NCBI RefSeq assembly: GCF_003931855.1 | Contig: NZ_CP034248.1 | Coordinates: 2,480,001 to 2,544,000 of the forward strand | Length of the DNA: 64,000 nt | Direction: 5' to 3' | Origin: Paenibacillus lentus | GTDB lineage: Bacteria; Bacillota; Bacilli; Paenibacillales; Paenibacillaceae | Part shown: one piece after another, positions 52,209 through 60,355 of the stretch | Position numbering within the stretch: the first letter of the stretch is position 1 | How the letters are laid out: each line of letters starts with the position of its first letter | Notes under the pieces: model-generated | What the model saw: only the letters and a program-made list of their open reading frames with translations | What the model was told of the DNA's origin: nothing | Database searches by the model: none | Program-made: the position numbers and the translations under genes

Positions 52209-53304
52209 AGTTATGATTGTTGACGATGAACCTCTGTTCAGAGATTACATGCGAAGCAAGCTCGATTGGGCCAGTCATGGATTTCATATTTGCTGCGAGG
52301 CGGCTAACGGAAGAGAAGCGCTGGAGGAAGCTAAGCTCAATCGTCCTGATCTCGCATTCATTGATATATCGATGCCGTTTATCGACGGGCTGCAATTGGC
52401 AGAACTCTTAAAGCAGTCGCAGCCTGATATATCCGTTGTTTTTGTGACAGGGCACAGTGAGTTTGATTATGCGAGGCAGGCGATTCGGCTTGGGGCACAG
52501 GATTATTTGCTTAAGCCGTTCAATAAGGTTGAATTTTCGACGACGCTTCAGCGTGTAAAACGTACTTTGGATGAGCTCTCACGACCTTTTGTTCAGGAGG
52601 AAGCTCTTCCTCAGAAAACGATGAGCACTGGAATTCTTCCATTTGACGTCCAGGAGACGTTAATTATGGCCCTAAGGATGAGGGAGATGAGTTCAGTCCG
52701 CGAAGAGCTGAGCCGAATATGGCAGGACACAAGCCACATGGAGATTTCAGACGTGGTTGGGCGGAGTTATTTGGAAGCCTTGATTAATATTTGCCGCGCT
52801 TATATCATCGAGTCCGAACTGAGCCCGGAAGCAGTGTGGGGGAGTGACAGCACGCTTGAGCAGCAACTAAAAGCGCTGCGTTCCTGGGAAGAGGCTGAGC
52901 GGTGGATCATTGAGCTTTTCAGCAAAGCAGTTAATTATAGAGAATCCTTTCGGCCATCAAAATCGTATCAGTTATTTACAGCGGCCAAAGCATATATTCA
53001 ACAAAACTATCCAGACTCAGAGCTGACCGTCGAAGGTGTGGCACAAGCCCTATACATTGATGCCAGTTATTTGCGCAGAGTGTTTAAGAAGGAAGCTAAC
53101 ATTTCAGTCGTAGATTATATTACTTACATTCGTATGAAAGAAGCTAAGGGCATCCTGCTAACCAGACCAATGAAGCTGTCGGCCGTGGCAGAAAAGGTAG
53201 GGTATAATGACCCGAATTATTTCAGTAAATGCTTTAAAAAGAGATTTGGTCTAGCACCTTCTGAGTTTGAGCAGCTTCACGCGAATAAGGCGAATTCTGA
53301 ATAG
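52201..53304 (+). CDS. YesN-type AraC response regulator
   Basis: This is a 367-aa regulator. ATG 52201 follows AAAGGTGA within the kinase gene and is preferred over GTG 52192. Receiver: Asp55 (LAFIDISMPFIDG) and Lys in YLLKPFNK. The linker is short (about 130-255). The AraC domain (about 265-367) has ELTVEGVAQALYIDASYLRR and LSAVAEKVGYNDPNYFSKCF. It probably activates the solute-binding protein operon that starts 150 bp downstream. Confidence 0.93.
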   Translation: MYKVMIVDDEPLFRDYMRSKLDWASHGFHICCEAANGREALEEAKLNRPDLAFIDISMPFIDGLQLAELLKQSQPDISVVFVTGHSEFDYARQAIRLGAQDYLLKPFNKVEFSTTLQRVKRTLDELSRPFVQEEALPQKTMSTGILPFDVQETLIMALRMREMSSVREELSRIWQDTSHMEISDVVGRSYLEALINICRAYIIESELSPEAVWGSDSTLEQQLKALRSWEEAERWIIELFSKAVNYRESFRPSKSYQLFTAAKAYIQQNYPDSELTVEGVAQALYIDASYLRRVFKKEANISVVDYITYIRMKEAKGILLTRPMKLSAVAEKVGYNDPNYFSKCFKKRFGLAPSEFEQLHANKANSE

Positions 53305-53376
53305 ATTCGTCTTTATTTGTCCTGTTTATTCCTTATCGTGCTCGATTATTGCATTAATCTAAACGATGAACAAATT

Positions 53377-53408
53377 TATAATAAAAACATACCTTGAAAG
53401 CGTTGCCA
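53377..53408 (+). promoter_or_regulatory. Promoter with candidate CcpA (cre) site before the sugar importer
   Basis: TATAAT (53377-53382) is a good -10 with a poor -35, as expected if an activator is needed. TGAAAGCGTTGCCA (53395-53408) fits the catabolite-responsive element pattern and would lie just after the start site, where CcpA blocks transcription. The activator would be the YesN-type regulator encoded upstream. Confidence 0.5.
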
Positions 53409-53454
53409 GGGACAAGGTGAACAACAAGTTAAATCCAGAAAAGAGGGGTACAGC

Positions 53455-54774
53455 ATGAAGAAAGTTTGGTTCAAGTCTTTAACAGCTCTAGTCACCATCT
53501 CCATGTTATCTTTGTTGCTAGCGGCTTGTTCAGGAGGGAATTCGAGTCAGAGCTCTACAAGCTCCAACGGGAGTTCAGGGGAAGAGAAGGTTAAGCTGAA
53601 GGTGTATGCCCAGCATTTTGACGATGATACCTCCAAACCATTTGATTATGCAGTAGAAGAACTAAAAAAGGAAATGCCAAATGTTGAAATTGTGTTGGAT
53701 CCAGCGGTGCAGGACGGACATCAGAAGCTAAAAACCTATGCCGCTACAGGGAATATGCCAGATATTTTCGAAACGGACTGGGCAACTTTGCAAACGTTCG
53801 CAAAATCTGAAAACGTTCTCTTGTTAGATGATTTTGAAGAAACAGCAGCGTTTAAGAACAAGTTGAATCCTGGGGTAGAAGGAAGATTAATTGCACCAGA
53901 CGGACATATTTACGCATTTCCATTTACCGGAATCGAGTTCCAAATCCTCTATTACAATAAAGAAATATTTGAAGAGGTCGGCATTGAAGTTCCGATCAAG
54001 ACTGTTGATCAATTAGCAGAGGCTTCCAAAAAACTGAAGAAAAAGGGATATGTACCACTTTCCATCTTTGCTAAAGAGAAATGGATCTCTACAGCGCTTT
54101 ATCAAGGCTTTGTTACTCGTGAAGAAGCCATGGGCTACGGAAAGCTGGACGAGTCTGGCGTTACAGAACTACCGGAGTCCTTCATTACCGCTGCTCATCA
54201 ACTGAGAACCTTGCAAGAAGCTGGCTTATTTGATGTGAACGCTACAAATACGAACTATGATCAGGCTTCTTCATTATTCTACACGGGTAAGGCTGCGATG
54301 TTTGTGAATGGGCAATGGGAAATTTACAGCTCTCAAGAGAAGCTCGGCGATAAAGTGGATTGGATGTACTGGCCGGCGAAAGATGAGGAAACTTATGAAA
54401 AAACAAAATACGCAGTTAACGGATCTCCATCGCCTGGCGGCTTCGCCGTATCTCAATCGACGAAAGATCCAGAGCTGACAGTGAAGGTAGCCAGCTTCCT
54501 TGCTCAAAAAGCTGCCGAGTATAAATACGCTCAGCTAGGCAGTCCGATTGTATCCGTAAAAGTGGATAAGGAAATCACTGCCGAAATACCGCCGATGATG
54601 CAGCGCATTGCTGATGAAGTGCTTCCAAACGCTACGGATTATGCGGTCGCTCTGAATAATGTCTCGATCAAAAATGTGCTGGATGATAATACACAAAGTA
54701 TGCTGATCGACGGTTTCTCTACGGAGCAGTTCATCAAAAATATGAACTCGGTATTAGCTAAAGAGAACAAATAA
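53455..54774 (+). CDS. Sugar ABC transporter solute-binding lipoprotein
   Basis: This is a 439-aa lipoprotein. The signal peptide ends in LLLAAC (Cys near residue 24), followed by a Ser/Gly/Asn-rich linker. The mature part has the family 1 features DIFETDWATLQTFAKS, ILYYNKEIFEEVGIEVP and FYTGKAAMFVNGQWEIY. AGAGGGG precedes the ATG. It is the first gene of a three-gene importer operon, controlled probably by the upstream kinase pair and CcpA. The sugar is unknown. Confidence 0.94.
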   Translation: MKKVWFKSLTALVTISMLSLLLAACSGGNSSQSSTSSNGSSGEEKVKLKVYAQHFDDDTSKPFDYAVEELKKEMPNVEIVLDPAVQDGHQKLKTYAATGNMPDIFETDWATLQTFAKSENVLLLDDFEETAAFKNKLNPGVEGRLIAPDGHIYAFPFTGIEFQILYYNKEIFEEVGIEVPIKTVDQLAEASKKLKKKGYVPLSIFAKEKWISTALYQGFVTREEAMGYGKLDESGVTELPESFITAAHQLRTLQEAGLFDVNATNTNYDQASSLFYTGKAAMFVNGQWEIYSSQEKLGDKVDWMYWPAKDEETYEKTKYAVNGSPSPGGFAVSQSTKDPELTVKVASFLAQKAAEYKYAQLGSPIVSVKVDKEITAEIPPMMQRIADEVLPNATDYAVALNNVSIKNVLDDNTQSMLIDGFSTEQFIKNMNSVLAKENK

Positions 54775-54792
54775 GAAATAGAGACCCAGGCC

Positions 54793-54828
54793 ATCCCCCC
54801 TTGATGCATTTGTTATTGAAGGGGGGAT
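54793..54828 (+). terminator. Intercistronic hairpin after the solute-binding protein gene
   Basis: ATCCCCCCTT (54793-54802) pairs with AAGGGGGGAT (54819-54828) around a 16-nt loop, with no T-run. Such hairpins after binding protein genes commonly protect the upstream message, giving more binding protein than permease. Confidence 0.65.
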
Positions 54829-54857
54829 TGCTCCCAGGAAAGGAGTGGGGTTAAACC

Positions 54858-55733
54858 ATGGATAGATATTTAAGCAACAAGAAGGCGATACTGATTTTTC
54901 TGCTTCCGGCATTGTTAGCCTATACTGTCGTTCTTATCTCACCGGTGCTGCAAACGATGTATCGCAGCTTTTTTGAATGGGATGGATTAGGTACGGCTGT
55001 GTTTAATGGACTTGATAATTATAAGGAAATGTTCCAGGATCCCCTTCTAATGACATCTTTGCGAAATGGCTTGATTTTTGCAGTTGTCCTTGTCGTTTTT
55101 CAAATTGGCCTCGGTACGATTCTAGCGCTTGCTTGTGCTGATCCGCGAGTCAAATTTAGAAAAATGCTGAAAACGGCTTATTTTGTACCCGTAATTCTGT
55201 CCGTGACGGTTGTATGCCAGCTGTGGATTGCGATGTACGATCCAACGAATGGTTTGATTAATAAGCTGTTTCAGATCATGGGGATCTCCTATCAACAAAA
55301 CTGGCTCACTTCGCCAACCGTATCGATTGTTGCTATTGCTTTTGTTAATGCCTGGCAGTTTATGGGTTATCAATTTAGCCTCCTCTATGCAGGAGTGAAA
55401 TCGATCCCCGAGCAATATTATGAAGCCGCAACCATTGACGGCTGCAGCAAATGGATGGCTCACCGTAAAGTAACGCTCCCTTTGATGAAGGAAACTTTTA
55501 AGTTCTGTTTTATCATTGCGATCACATCAGGAATCGGCGCCTTTGTACAAATGCTCATCATGACAAATGGTGGACCAGGCACGAGTAACTATACCTTAAC
55601 CTTCATGATATACCGTTACGCCTTCCTGGAGAATAAGTATGGCTATGCATCTGCCATATCTGTACTATTGGTCGCCATCTCACTAGTAGCGACGATAATT
55701 ATCAACAAAGTGTTTGATCGTAAAGATGATTAA
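54858..55733 (+). CDS. Sugar ABC transporter permease, MalF type
   Basis: This is a 291-aa permease with six hydrophobic segments and an EAA loop (YYEAATIDGCSKWMAHRKV, near residues 192-210), followed by TLPLMKE. AAAGGAG precedes the ATG. It is the second gene of the importer operon, with the hairpin 30 bp upstream. Confidence 0.94.
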   Translation: MDRYLSNKKAILIFLLPALLAYTVVLISPVLQTMYRSFFEWDGLGTAVFNGLDNYKEMFQDPLLMTSLRNGLIFAVVLVVFQIGLGTILALACADPRVKFRKMLKTAYFVPVILSVTVVCQLWIAMYDPTNGLINKLFQIMGISYQQNWLTSPTVSIVAIAFVNAWQFMGYQFSLLYAGVKSIPEQYYEAATIDGCSKWMAHRKVTLPLMKETFKFCFIIAITSGIGAFVQMLIMTNGGPGTSNYTLTFMIYRYAFLENKYGYASAISVLLVAISLVATIIINKVFDRKDD

Positions 55734-55759
55734 CATGCATCTTAGAAGGAGAGATCGTT

Positions 55760-56587
55760 ATGCAACGGGTTAAATCATTCCTCATACAGGTTCCTTTATG
55801 GCTGTATTTTATTATTTCTGTGTATCCGTTATTCTGGATGATATCCTATTCGCTTAAGGACAACAATGAAATATTCGTTACCAATCCATTTGGGCTGCCG
55901 ACCCAGTTTCGATATGAAAATTATATTAACGCTTGGACTCAATTTAATCTCCCGCAATATTTTATGAACAGTGTGGTCGTTTCTACGGTGGCAACGATAT
56001 TTATCGTCATTTTAGCGTTAATGTTCTCGTTCGCTATCGCTCGGTTACGCTGGAGGTTTCGGGAAGCGGTCCGGCTCTATATGCTGGTTGGCATGTTTAT
56101 GCCATTGCAGGTCATTATGATACCTCTGGCTATTCTTGTGAAGGATTTCCACTTAGCGAATACGTATGGAGCGCTGATAATTCCTTATATCGTAATCGGA
56201 TTGCCGTTTTCATCGCTTATTTTCTATGGGTTTATGCGCGATATTCCTTCTGAAATTGAAGAAGCGGCATGTATGGACGGAGCGAGTGTCTACCGACTAT
56301 TCACTAATATTATAGTACCTGTAGTCGTACCTGCCATTGCGACTGTGGTCATATTTCAATTCTTGAACAACTGGAATGAGTTCATGCTGGCGAATATTCT
56401 TATTTCCGATGAATCAATGAAAACACTACCTTTGGGACTATTGTTCTTTCAGGGGCAATATAGTACCGATTGGGGCGGAATGGGGGCTGTAATGACGATT
56501 GCCAGCCTTCCTATGGTTATCATCTATTTATTCTTCAGTGAACAGGTTGAAAGAGCGATGACCATGGGCTCTGCGGTAAAAGGATAG
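55760..56587 (+). CDS. Sugar ABC transporter permease, MalG type
   Basis: This is a 275-aa permease with six hydrophobic segments and an EAA loop (EIEEAACMDGASVYRLFTNI, near residues 168-187). AGGAGAG precedes the ATG. It ends the operon; a strong hairpin follows. No ATPase gene is present in the operon. Confidence 0.94.
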   Translation: MQRVKSFLIQVPLWLYFIISVYPLFWMISYSLKDNNEIFVTNPFGLPTQFRYENYINAWTQFNLPQYFMNSVVVSTVATIFIVILALMFSFAIARLRWRFREAVRLYMLVGMFMPLQVIMIPLAILVKDFHLANTYGALIIPYIVIGLPFSSLIFYGFMRDIPSEIEEAACMDGASVYRLFTNIIVPVVVPAIATVVIFQFLNNWNEFMLANILISDESMKTLPLGLLFFQGQYSTDWGGMGAVMTIASLPMVIIYLFFSEQVERAMTMGSAVKG

Positions 56588-56604
56588 TAGGCGGGGTTAA
56601 ATTA

Positions 56605-56642
56605 AAAGGCCTGAACCGGAAGAATACCGGGTTCAGGCCTTT
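56605..56642. terminator. Terminator of the importer operon
   Basis: AAAGGCCTGAACCGG (56605-56619) pairs with CCGGGTTCAGGCCTTT (56627-56642), followed by CTTT. It is strong and bidirectional. Confidence 0.88.
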
Positions 56643-56666
56643 CTTTGCCTCATCTACTATTTCCTC

Positions 56667-56864
56667 CTACATTTCAACTTGACTAGAGTGGGGCAGGTGA
56701 CTGCGGTTATCCTTGGCTTGCAGGTAAATGCTCTTGTTGCAGATGCCGTCGAACTCATTGCTGTGCTCGATGATGACACAGATATAATCCGCTAGCTCCC
56801 CCGTGATCAGCTCCTTGATGCTGTCTCTGCCCAGCGTATCCATATGGTTGATAGCTTTGATCAT
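56667..56864 (-). CDS. Small hypothetical protein (65 aa)
   Basis: This short frame encodes a soluble, acidic peptide (LGRDSIKELITGELADYI near the start, then IIEHSNEFDGICNKSIYL). GGAAAG lies about 10 bp before the ATG. It ends 24 bp before a bidirectional terminator, which is well placed for a real minus-strand gene. No family is recognised. Confidence 0.45.
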   Translation of the reverse strand: MIKAINHMDTLGRDSIKELITGELADYICVIIEHSNEFDGICNKSIYLQAKDNRSHLPHSSQVEM

Positions 56865-56945
56865 ATCATGAAACTTTCCATGTATATATCTAGATGCAAT
56901 TTAGCATATAGATAAGCAAATACCATGAGGATGGGAGGAGAGAGT

Positions 56946-58547
56946 TTGAATAATAAATCCTATGCACTTTTGAAACAGCGGGTAGTTACAGTTTTATTAA
57001 TGGCCGTATTATTGTTGATGCTGCCAGCAGGCTGGGCTTCCGCATCGGAAGAGGAATTCGCATTGGAATGGGAGCAAAGCTATGGGGAGAATGTAGGAGT
57101 ACTTCATGCCGAACAGACTCGAGAAGGATATGCTATTATTGGCGTGAATGGGAGTAACAGCAATGTATACTTCGCGAAGACAGATTCATTGGGGACTCCA
57201 TATTGGGAGAAAAATATTGAAGTACGAGGCAATAATGGAAAGATGGTTAGTTTTACAATGGCGGTTTCTGCGCCAGATGGTGGATATTTATTAGGTGGAA
57301 CCCTTGAAAGTTTTCATTTTCGCTATAGAGATTTTTACTTTGCAAAAATAGACGATAACGGGTTCATCCAGTGGAATAAGATGTTTTCTTCCGGAGCTTA
57401 CGGGACTTTTAATGATATCCATTTATCCAAGGAAGGCAGTTACTTATTTGCTCAATCTACAGATAGCTTAAACACCGGTTCCTTCCATACCGCTGTAGGC
57501 GAGTTATCCTCGGCAGGAGATATGATCTTCAGAAAGATTATAGGCGGAGGAGGACCTTCGGCCTCTTTTTATCAAGCCAATAAAATTCATGAATTAGCCA
57601 ATGGCGGCTATGTTATCGAAGGTGATATTGAAGGTACAGTTCGTGTATGGATGCTGAACTCACAGAGGGAGATAGTTTGGACAAATACTTATAGCGGACT
57701 CACCGGGGGAGAAGTAATTGCAAATGCTGATGGTGGATATATGATTGCAGCCACAAATGAAAATGATGAGGTTGTATTCATACAAAATGATGCCAACAAC
57801 CAGGAAGAACAGCGTCAAACGCTAGCGGTGAAAGGAAAAGTGATCTCGCTAGATAGAGCTGCTGACGGCTACTTATTCGGCACCACGCAAGGACTCTATA
57901 AGACGAACATTAACGGGGAGATACTCTGGTTCCAAGCATTAAGCGGTTTGCAACGGATTTACAGTGAATCGGATGGAAGTGTGCTTGTCATCGCCAAGGG
58001 AAATCTTCTAAAGTTTGGAGCAGGTGGAAATCACGAATCTCCCTCGCTCGAATATCTGAAATTCGATTCTCCAAGTTATAGTTTGGGCCTTGAACAGACG
58101 TTAGACACAGTAGTTACAGCCGTATATGGAAATACGTCAAGAAATGTCACTTCCTTAGTTCACTTCTCTTCGGATGATGAGTCCATTGCTTCCATTGATG
58201 CATCCGGAAACATTACGGGTCATCGATTTGGCCAAACGCATATACGAGCGATATGGAGCGGTCAAGAGGCGGTAGCTAGAGTGTATGTGTGGCCACTATC
58301 TACGTCCCTGTATTTTGATTCTGATGAGTACAGTGTCAATATCGGCGAGCCGCTGGACATTGAGGTTACTTATCGGTTTGGTAGCAACTTTACTCAGGTT
58401 ACGCAGTTCAGTAGTTATAGCAGCAGCGATCCTTCCATTGCCTATGTAGATTCCGAGGGTAACATTATCGGATTGCAGCGAGGAAGGGTTACATTAACGG
58501 CCACTTATAGTGGATTTGAAGCGACAGCCATTGTCGATGTTTATTAA
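56946..58547 (+). CDS. Secreted beta-propeller-like protein with BIG2-type Ig domains
   Basis: This is an exported protein of about 533 aa. ATG 56925 opens the frame, but GGGAGGAG lies inside it, and TTG 56946 (LNNKSYALLKQR) is well spaced, so I chose TTG. The signal peptide ends in GWASA. Residues about 40-360 repeat a pattern of DGGYLLGG, GGYVIEGD, DGGYMIAA and YLFGTTQG blades, as in PQQ/WD-like propellers that read out signals along a surface. The C-terminal 170 residues contain two BIG2 domains (SSDDESIASIDASGNITGHR, and SSSDPSIAYVDSEGNIIGLQ). It probably sits at the cell surface. Function unknown. Confidence 0.8.
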   Translation: MNNKSYALLKQRVVTVLLMAVLLLMLPAGWASASEEEFALEWEQSYGENVGVLHAEQTREGYAIIGVNGSNSNVYFAKTDSLGTPYWEKNIEVRGNNGKMVSFTMAVSAPDGGYLLGGTLESFHFRYRDFYFAKIDDNGFIQWNKMFSSGAYGTFNDIHLSKEGSYLFAQSTDSLNTGSFHTAVGELSSAGDMIFRKIIGGGGPSASFYQANKIHELANGGYVIEGDIEGTVRVWMLNSQREIVWTNTYSGLTGGEVIANADGGYMIAATNENDEVVFIQNDANNQEEQRQTLAVKGKVISLDRAADGYLFGTTQGLYKTNINGEILWFQALSGLQRIYSESDGSVLVIAKGNLLKFGAGGNHESPSLEYLKFDSPSYSLGLEQTLDTVVTAVYGNTSRNVTSLVHFSSDDESIASIDASGNITGHRFGQTHIRAIWSGQEAVARVYVWPLSTSLYFDSDEYSVNIGEPLDIEVTYRFGSNFTQVTQFSSYSSSDPSIAYVDSEGNIIGLQRGRVTLTATYSGFEATAIVDVY

Positions 58548-58557
58548 GGAAAATGGA

Positions 58558-58611
58558 CAGAACGATGAACCGACGGAGTTTATTTTGGAATCGGGTTAAT
58601 CCATCGTTCTG
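58558..58611. terminator. Terminator between converging genes
   Basis: CAGAACGATG (58558-58567) pairs with CATCGTTCTG (58602-58611), with an inner AACC/GGTT pairing. The 3' arm overlaps the last codons of the AraC gene on the other strand. Confidence 0.65.
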
Positions 58612-59642
58612 CTCTTATACACATTTCGATATATCGTTGGCGTCAAGTTCTCGAACTTCTTGAACGTTTTGATGAAATAACTCGTATCGCTAAATCCGAA
58701 AGCATCGCTGATCTCATTGATGGATAAATCCGTTGTCTCCAGAAGCTGTTTGGCCCATTCGATTTTGAGCCGGGCGACGAAGACGGTGAAATTCTCCCCA
58801 GTTTCCTTTGCAAATATGCGGCTAAAATAGCTTGGGCTAATATGGCAAAGCTCAGCCATCGCCTGTAATTTGAAATTTTCGCTCTTGTGAGCGTAGATGT
58901 AGTCAAAGGCGGGCTGCAGTACTGGATTGGAAGACAAGAAGGCATCGCCTGCGGATTTCTTTACTTTCGTTTCAATAAGCACACTGGATAGCTCATTTTG
59001 AATTGCTTGAATATGTCGGTAAGTACGTTCCGAAGTACTTAGCTTGTCTAGCGAAGCAGGAGCAGTCCCGAGTGCCATGGCCTTCTTGTACATTTCAATC
59101 GCTGCATCTTTTCGGATGGCCTCTTCTATAATATAGGTGCATAAGTGAAACAGCATATCCGCGATTGTGGTCACTTCTTCATAGGATAAGACGGGCAGTG
59201 AATCGTAGTCGTTTTTATAGGCAGCGAATTTACTGTCCGTTTCCGCATTGGATGGGCGGGTGACTATTTGTTCAAGTGGCGGTACGTCGGTATCGCGCAG
59301 CTTCACTTGTCCTGCCATGATCGCCCCGATGTATTGGTCATCAATAATAATGGGAATCGCAATATCGATAATATTGAAATGGCATAAGTAAATGTAAGGC
59401 TTATTCAACCGGACAGCTTCCAATCCGGCACGCGCATCGCATTTTTGACAATATTGAGACAGGTAAGAATCCTGCCGAACCTTTTGGCAAAAGGACTGAC
59501 AGTAACTATGCTTGGTGACGGGAACCCCTTTGTAATCGACCGTGATGATCGCCATTTTGGTCACGAGTGCAAGAGAGTCTTGCAGCTTATGCCATTTTTC
59601 CAAATCAATAATACGCCCAATATCAAACCGTGATTTTACCAT
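58596..59642 (-). CDS. AraC-family regulator with PocR sensory domain
   Basis: This is a 348-aa regulator. Residues about 8-170 form a PocR domain, with the Cys-rich segment CQSFCQ, YCQKCDARAG and the core YLCHFNIIDIAIPIIIDDQ followed by AGQVKLRD. PocR domains sense small diols or related compounds. The C-terminal AraC domain (about 250-348) has FKLQAMAELCHISPSYFSRI and LSINEISDAFGFSDTSYFIK. It is divergent from the glycerol dehydrogenase and dihydroxyacetone kinase genes across a 713-bp spacer, so it probably controls them in response to glycerol, dihydroxyacetone or propanediol. Confidence 0.9.
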   Translation of the reverse strand: MVKSRFDIGRIIDLEKWHKLQDSLALVTKMAIITVDYKGVPVTKHSYCQSFCQKVRQDSYLSQYCQKCDARAGLEAVRLNKPYIYLCHFNIIDIAIPIIIDDQYIGAIMAGQVKLRDTDVPPLEQIVTRPSNAETDSKFAAYKNDYDSLPVLSYEEVTTIADMLFHLCTYIIEEAIRKDAAIEMYKKAMALGTAPASLDKLSTSERTYRHIQAIQNELSSVLIETKVKKSAGDAFLSSNPVLQPAFDYIYAHKSENFKLQAMAELCHISPSYFSRIFAKETGENFTVFVARLKIEWAKQLLETTDLSINEISDAFGFSDTSYFIKTFKKFENLTPTIYRNVYKSRTMD

Positions 59643-59815
59643 ACTTGTACAGCTCCATTAAATGATGTAATCGTTTGTGTGTGCATTTGCGCAACTATAT
59701 TAAGATGAATTAGATTAAGATGAACTAGTAGTTCGGCTAATGTAAGTGGATTTATAGAATGCCATGCGAGCCCCCATGAGCTGCGGCCTGATATAAGGAT
59801 AAATTTAAATTAGTA

Positions 59816-60000
59816 TTTTAAATGGATTTATAGTAGTTAGTTTCTACGGTAACGCAGGAAGAAAGATTTAAATGGATTTCATGTCGTTAGAAAAGAGGAA
59901 ATGAACGATCGAGGGTAGGATTCCTGATTTTGGTGCATGAAATCCATCTAGTTCCCTGAAACATTCGTTTTAAGCGTAATTAGATACATGAATTCCATCT
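59816..60000. repeat. Intergenic inverted-repeat motif cluster (AAATGGATTTCATG)
   Basis: AAATGGATTTCATG (59870-59883) is repeated in inverted form as CATGAAATCCATCT (59936-59949) and CATGAATTCCATCT (59987-60000), and directly as AAATGGATTTATAG (59820-59833), with a part copy near 59748. The arms could fold into a hairpin with a loop of about 50 nt. No coding signal. It resembles a short dispersed intergenic repeat family, and stands next to a tandem array. Confidence 0.6.
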
Positions 60001-60129
60001 AGCACACGACAGCTTCGTATACGGCACCGGCATTCAAGCACACGACAGCTTCGTATACGGCACCGGCATTCAAGCACACGACAGCTTCGTATACGGCACC
60101 GGCATTCAAGCACGCGACAACTTCGTATA
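60001..60129. repeat. 36-bp tandem repeat, three full copies and a partial
   Basis: Three identical 36-bp units at 60001-60036, 60037-60072 and 60073-60108 and a decayed 21-bp unit to 60129. The units abut without spacers. Each holds CTTCGTATACGG. Perfect identity suggests recent expansion. It is non-coding, between the PocR-AraC gene and the glycerol genes. Confidence 0.92.
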
Positions 60130-60262
60130 TGCAGCTAGGTAAAACAACTTGGCATGCCCCGCATCCATTTTAATAGTTCATCATCTTCTATATTATACTA
60201 AATTCACGAGTACTAGGACAAAATAATACAACTTCACATTCTTATGACAAAAAAATACGATA

Positions 60263-60276
60263 AGAAAGTGCTTTAA
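60263..60276 (+). promoter_or_regulatory. Candidate cre (CcpA) site before gldA
   Basis: AGAAAGTGCTTTAA resembles the catabolite-responsive element, TGAAAGCGCTTTCA, at 11 of 14 positions. A TATAAT -10 candidate lies at 60317-60322. Glycerol genes are commonly under carbon catabolite repression (established), so the site is plausible. Confidence 0.4.
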
Positions 60277-60355
60277 ATGGCGTTTATTCTTCCGTGATTA
60301 TACATGAGCGGCTGCCTATAATAAGAGTATGATTCATTGAAGGAGGAGATTGATC

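Noticed and set aside
60001-60129. CRISPR array
   Set aside because: The 36-bp units are directly adjacent with no spacers, and no cas genes are near. It is a tandem repeat.
60001-60129. lox-like recombination sites
   Set aside because: CTTCGTATA within the unit recalls part of loxP, but there is no inverted second arm at the right distance.
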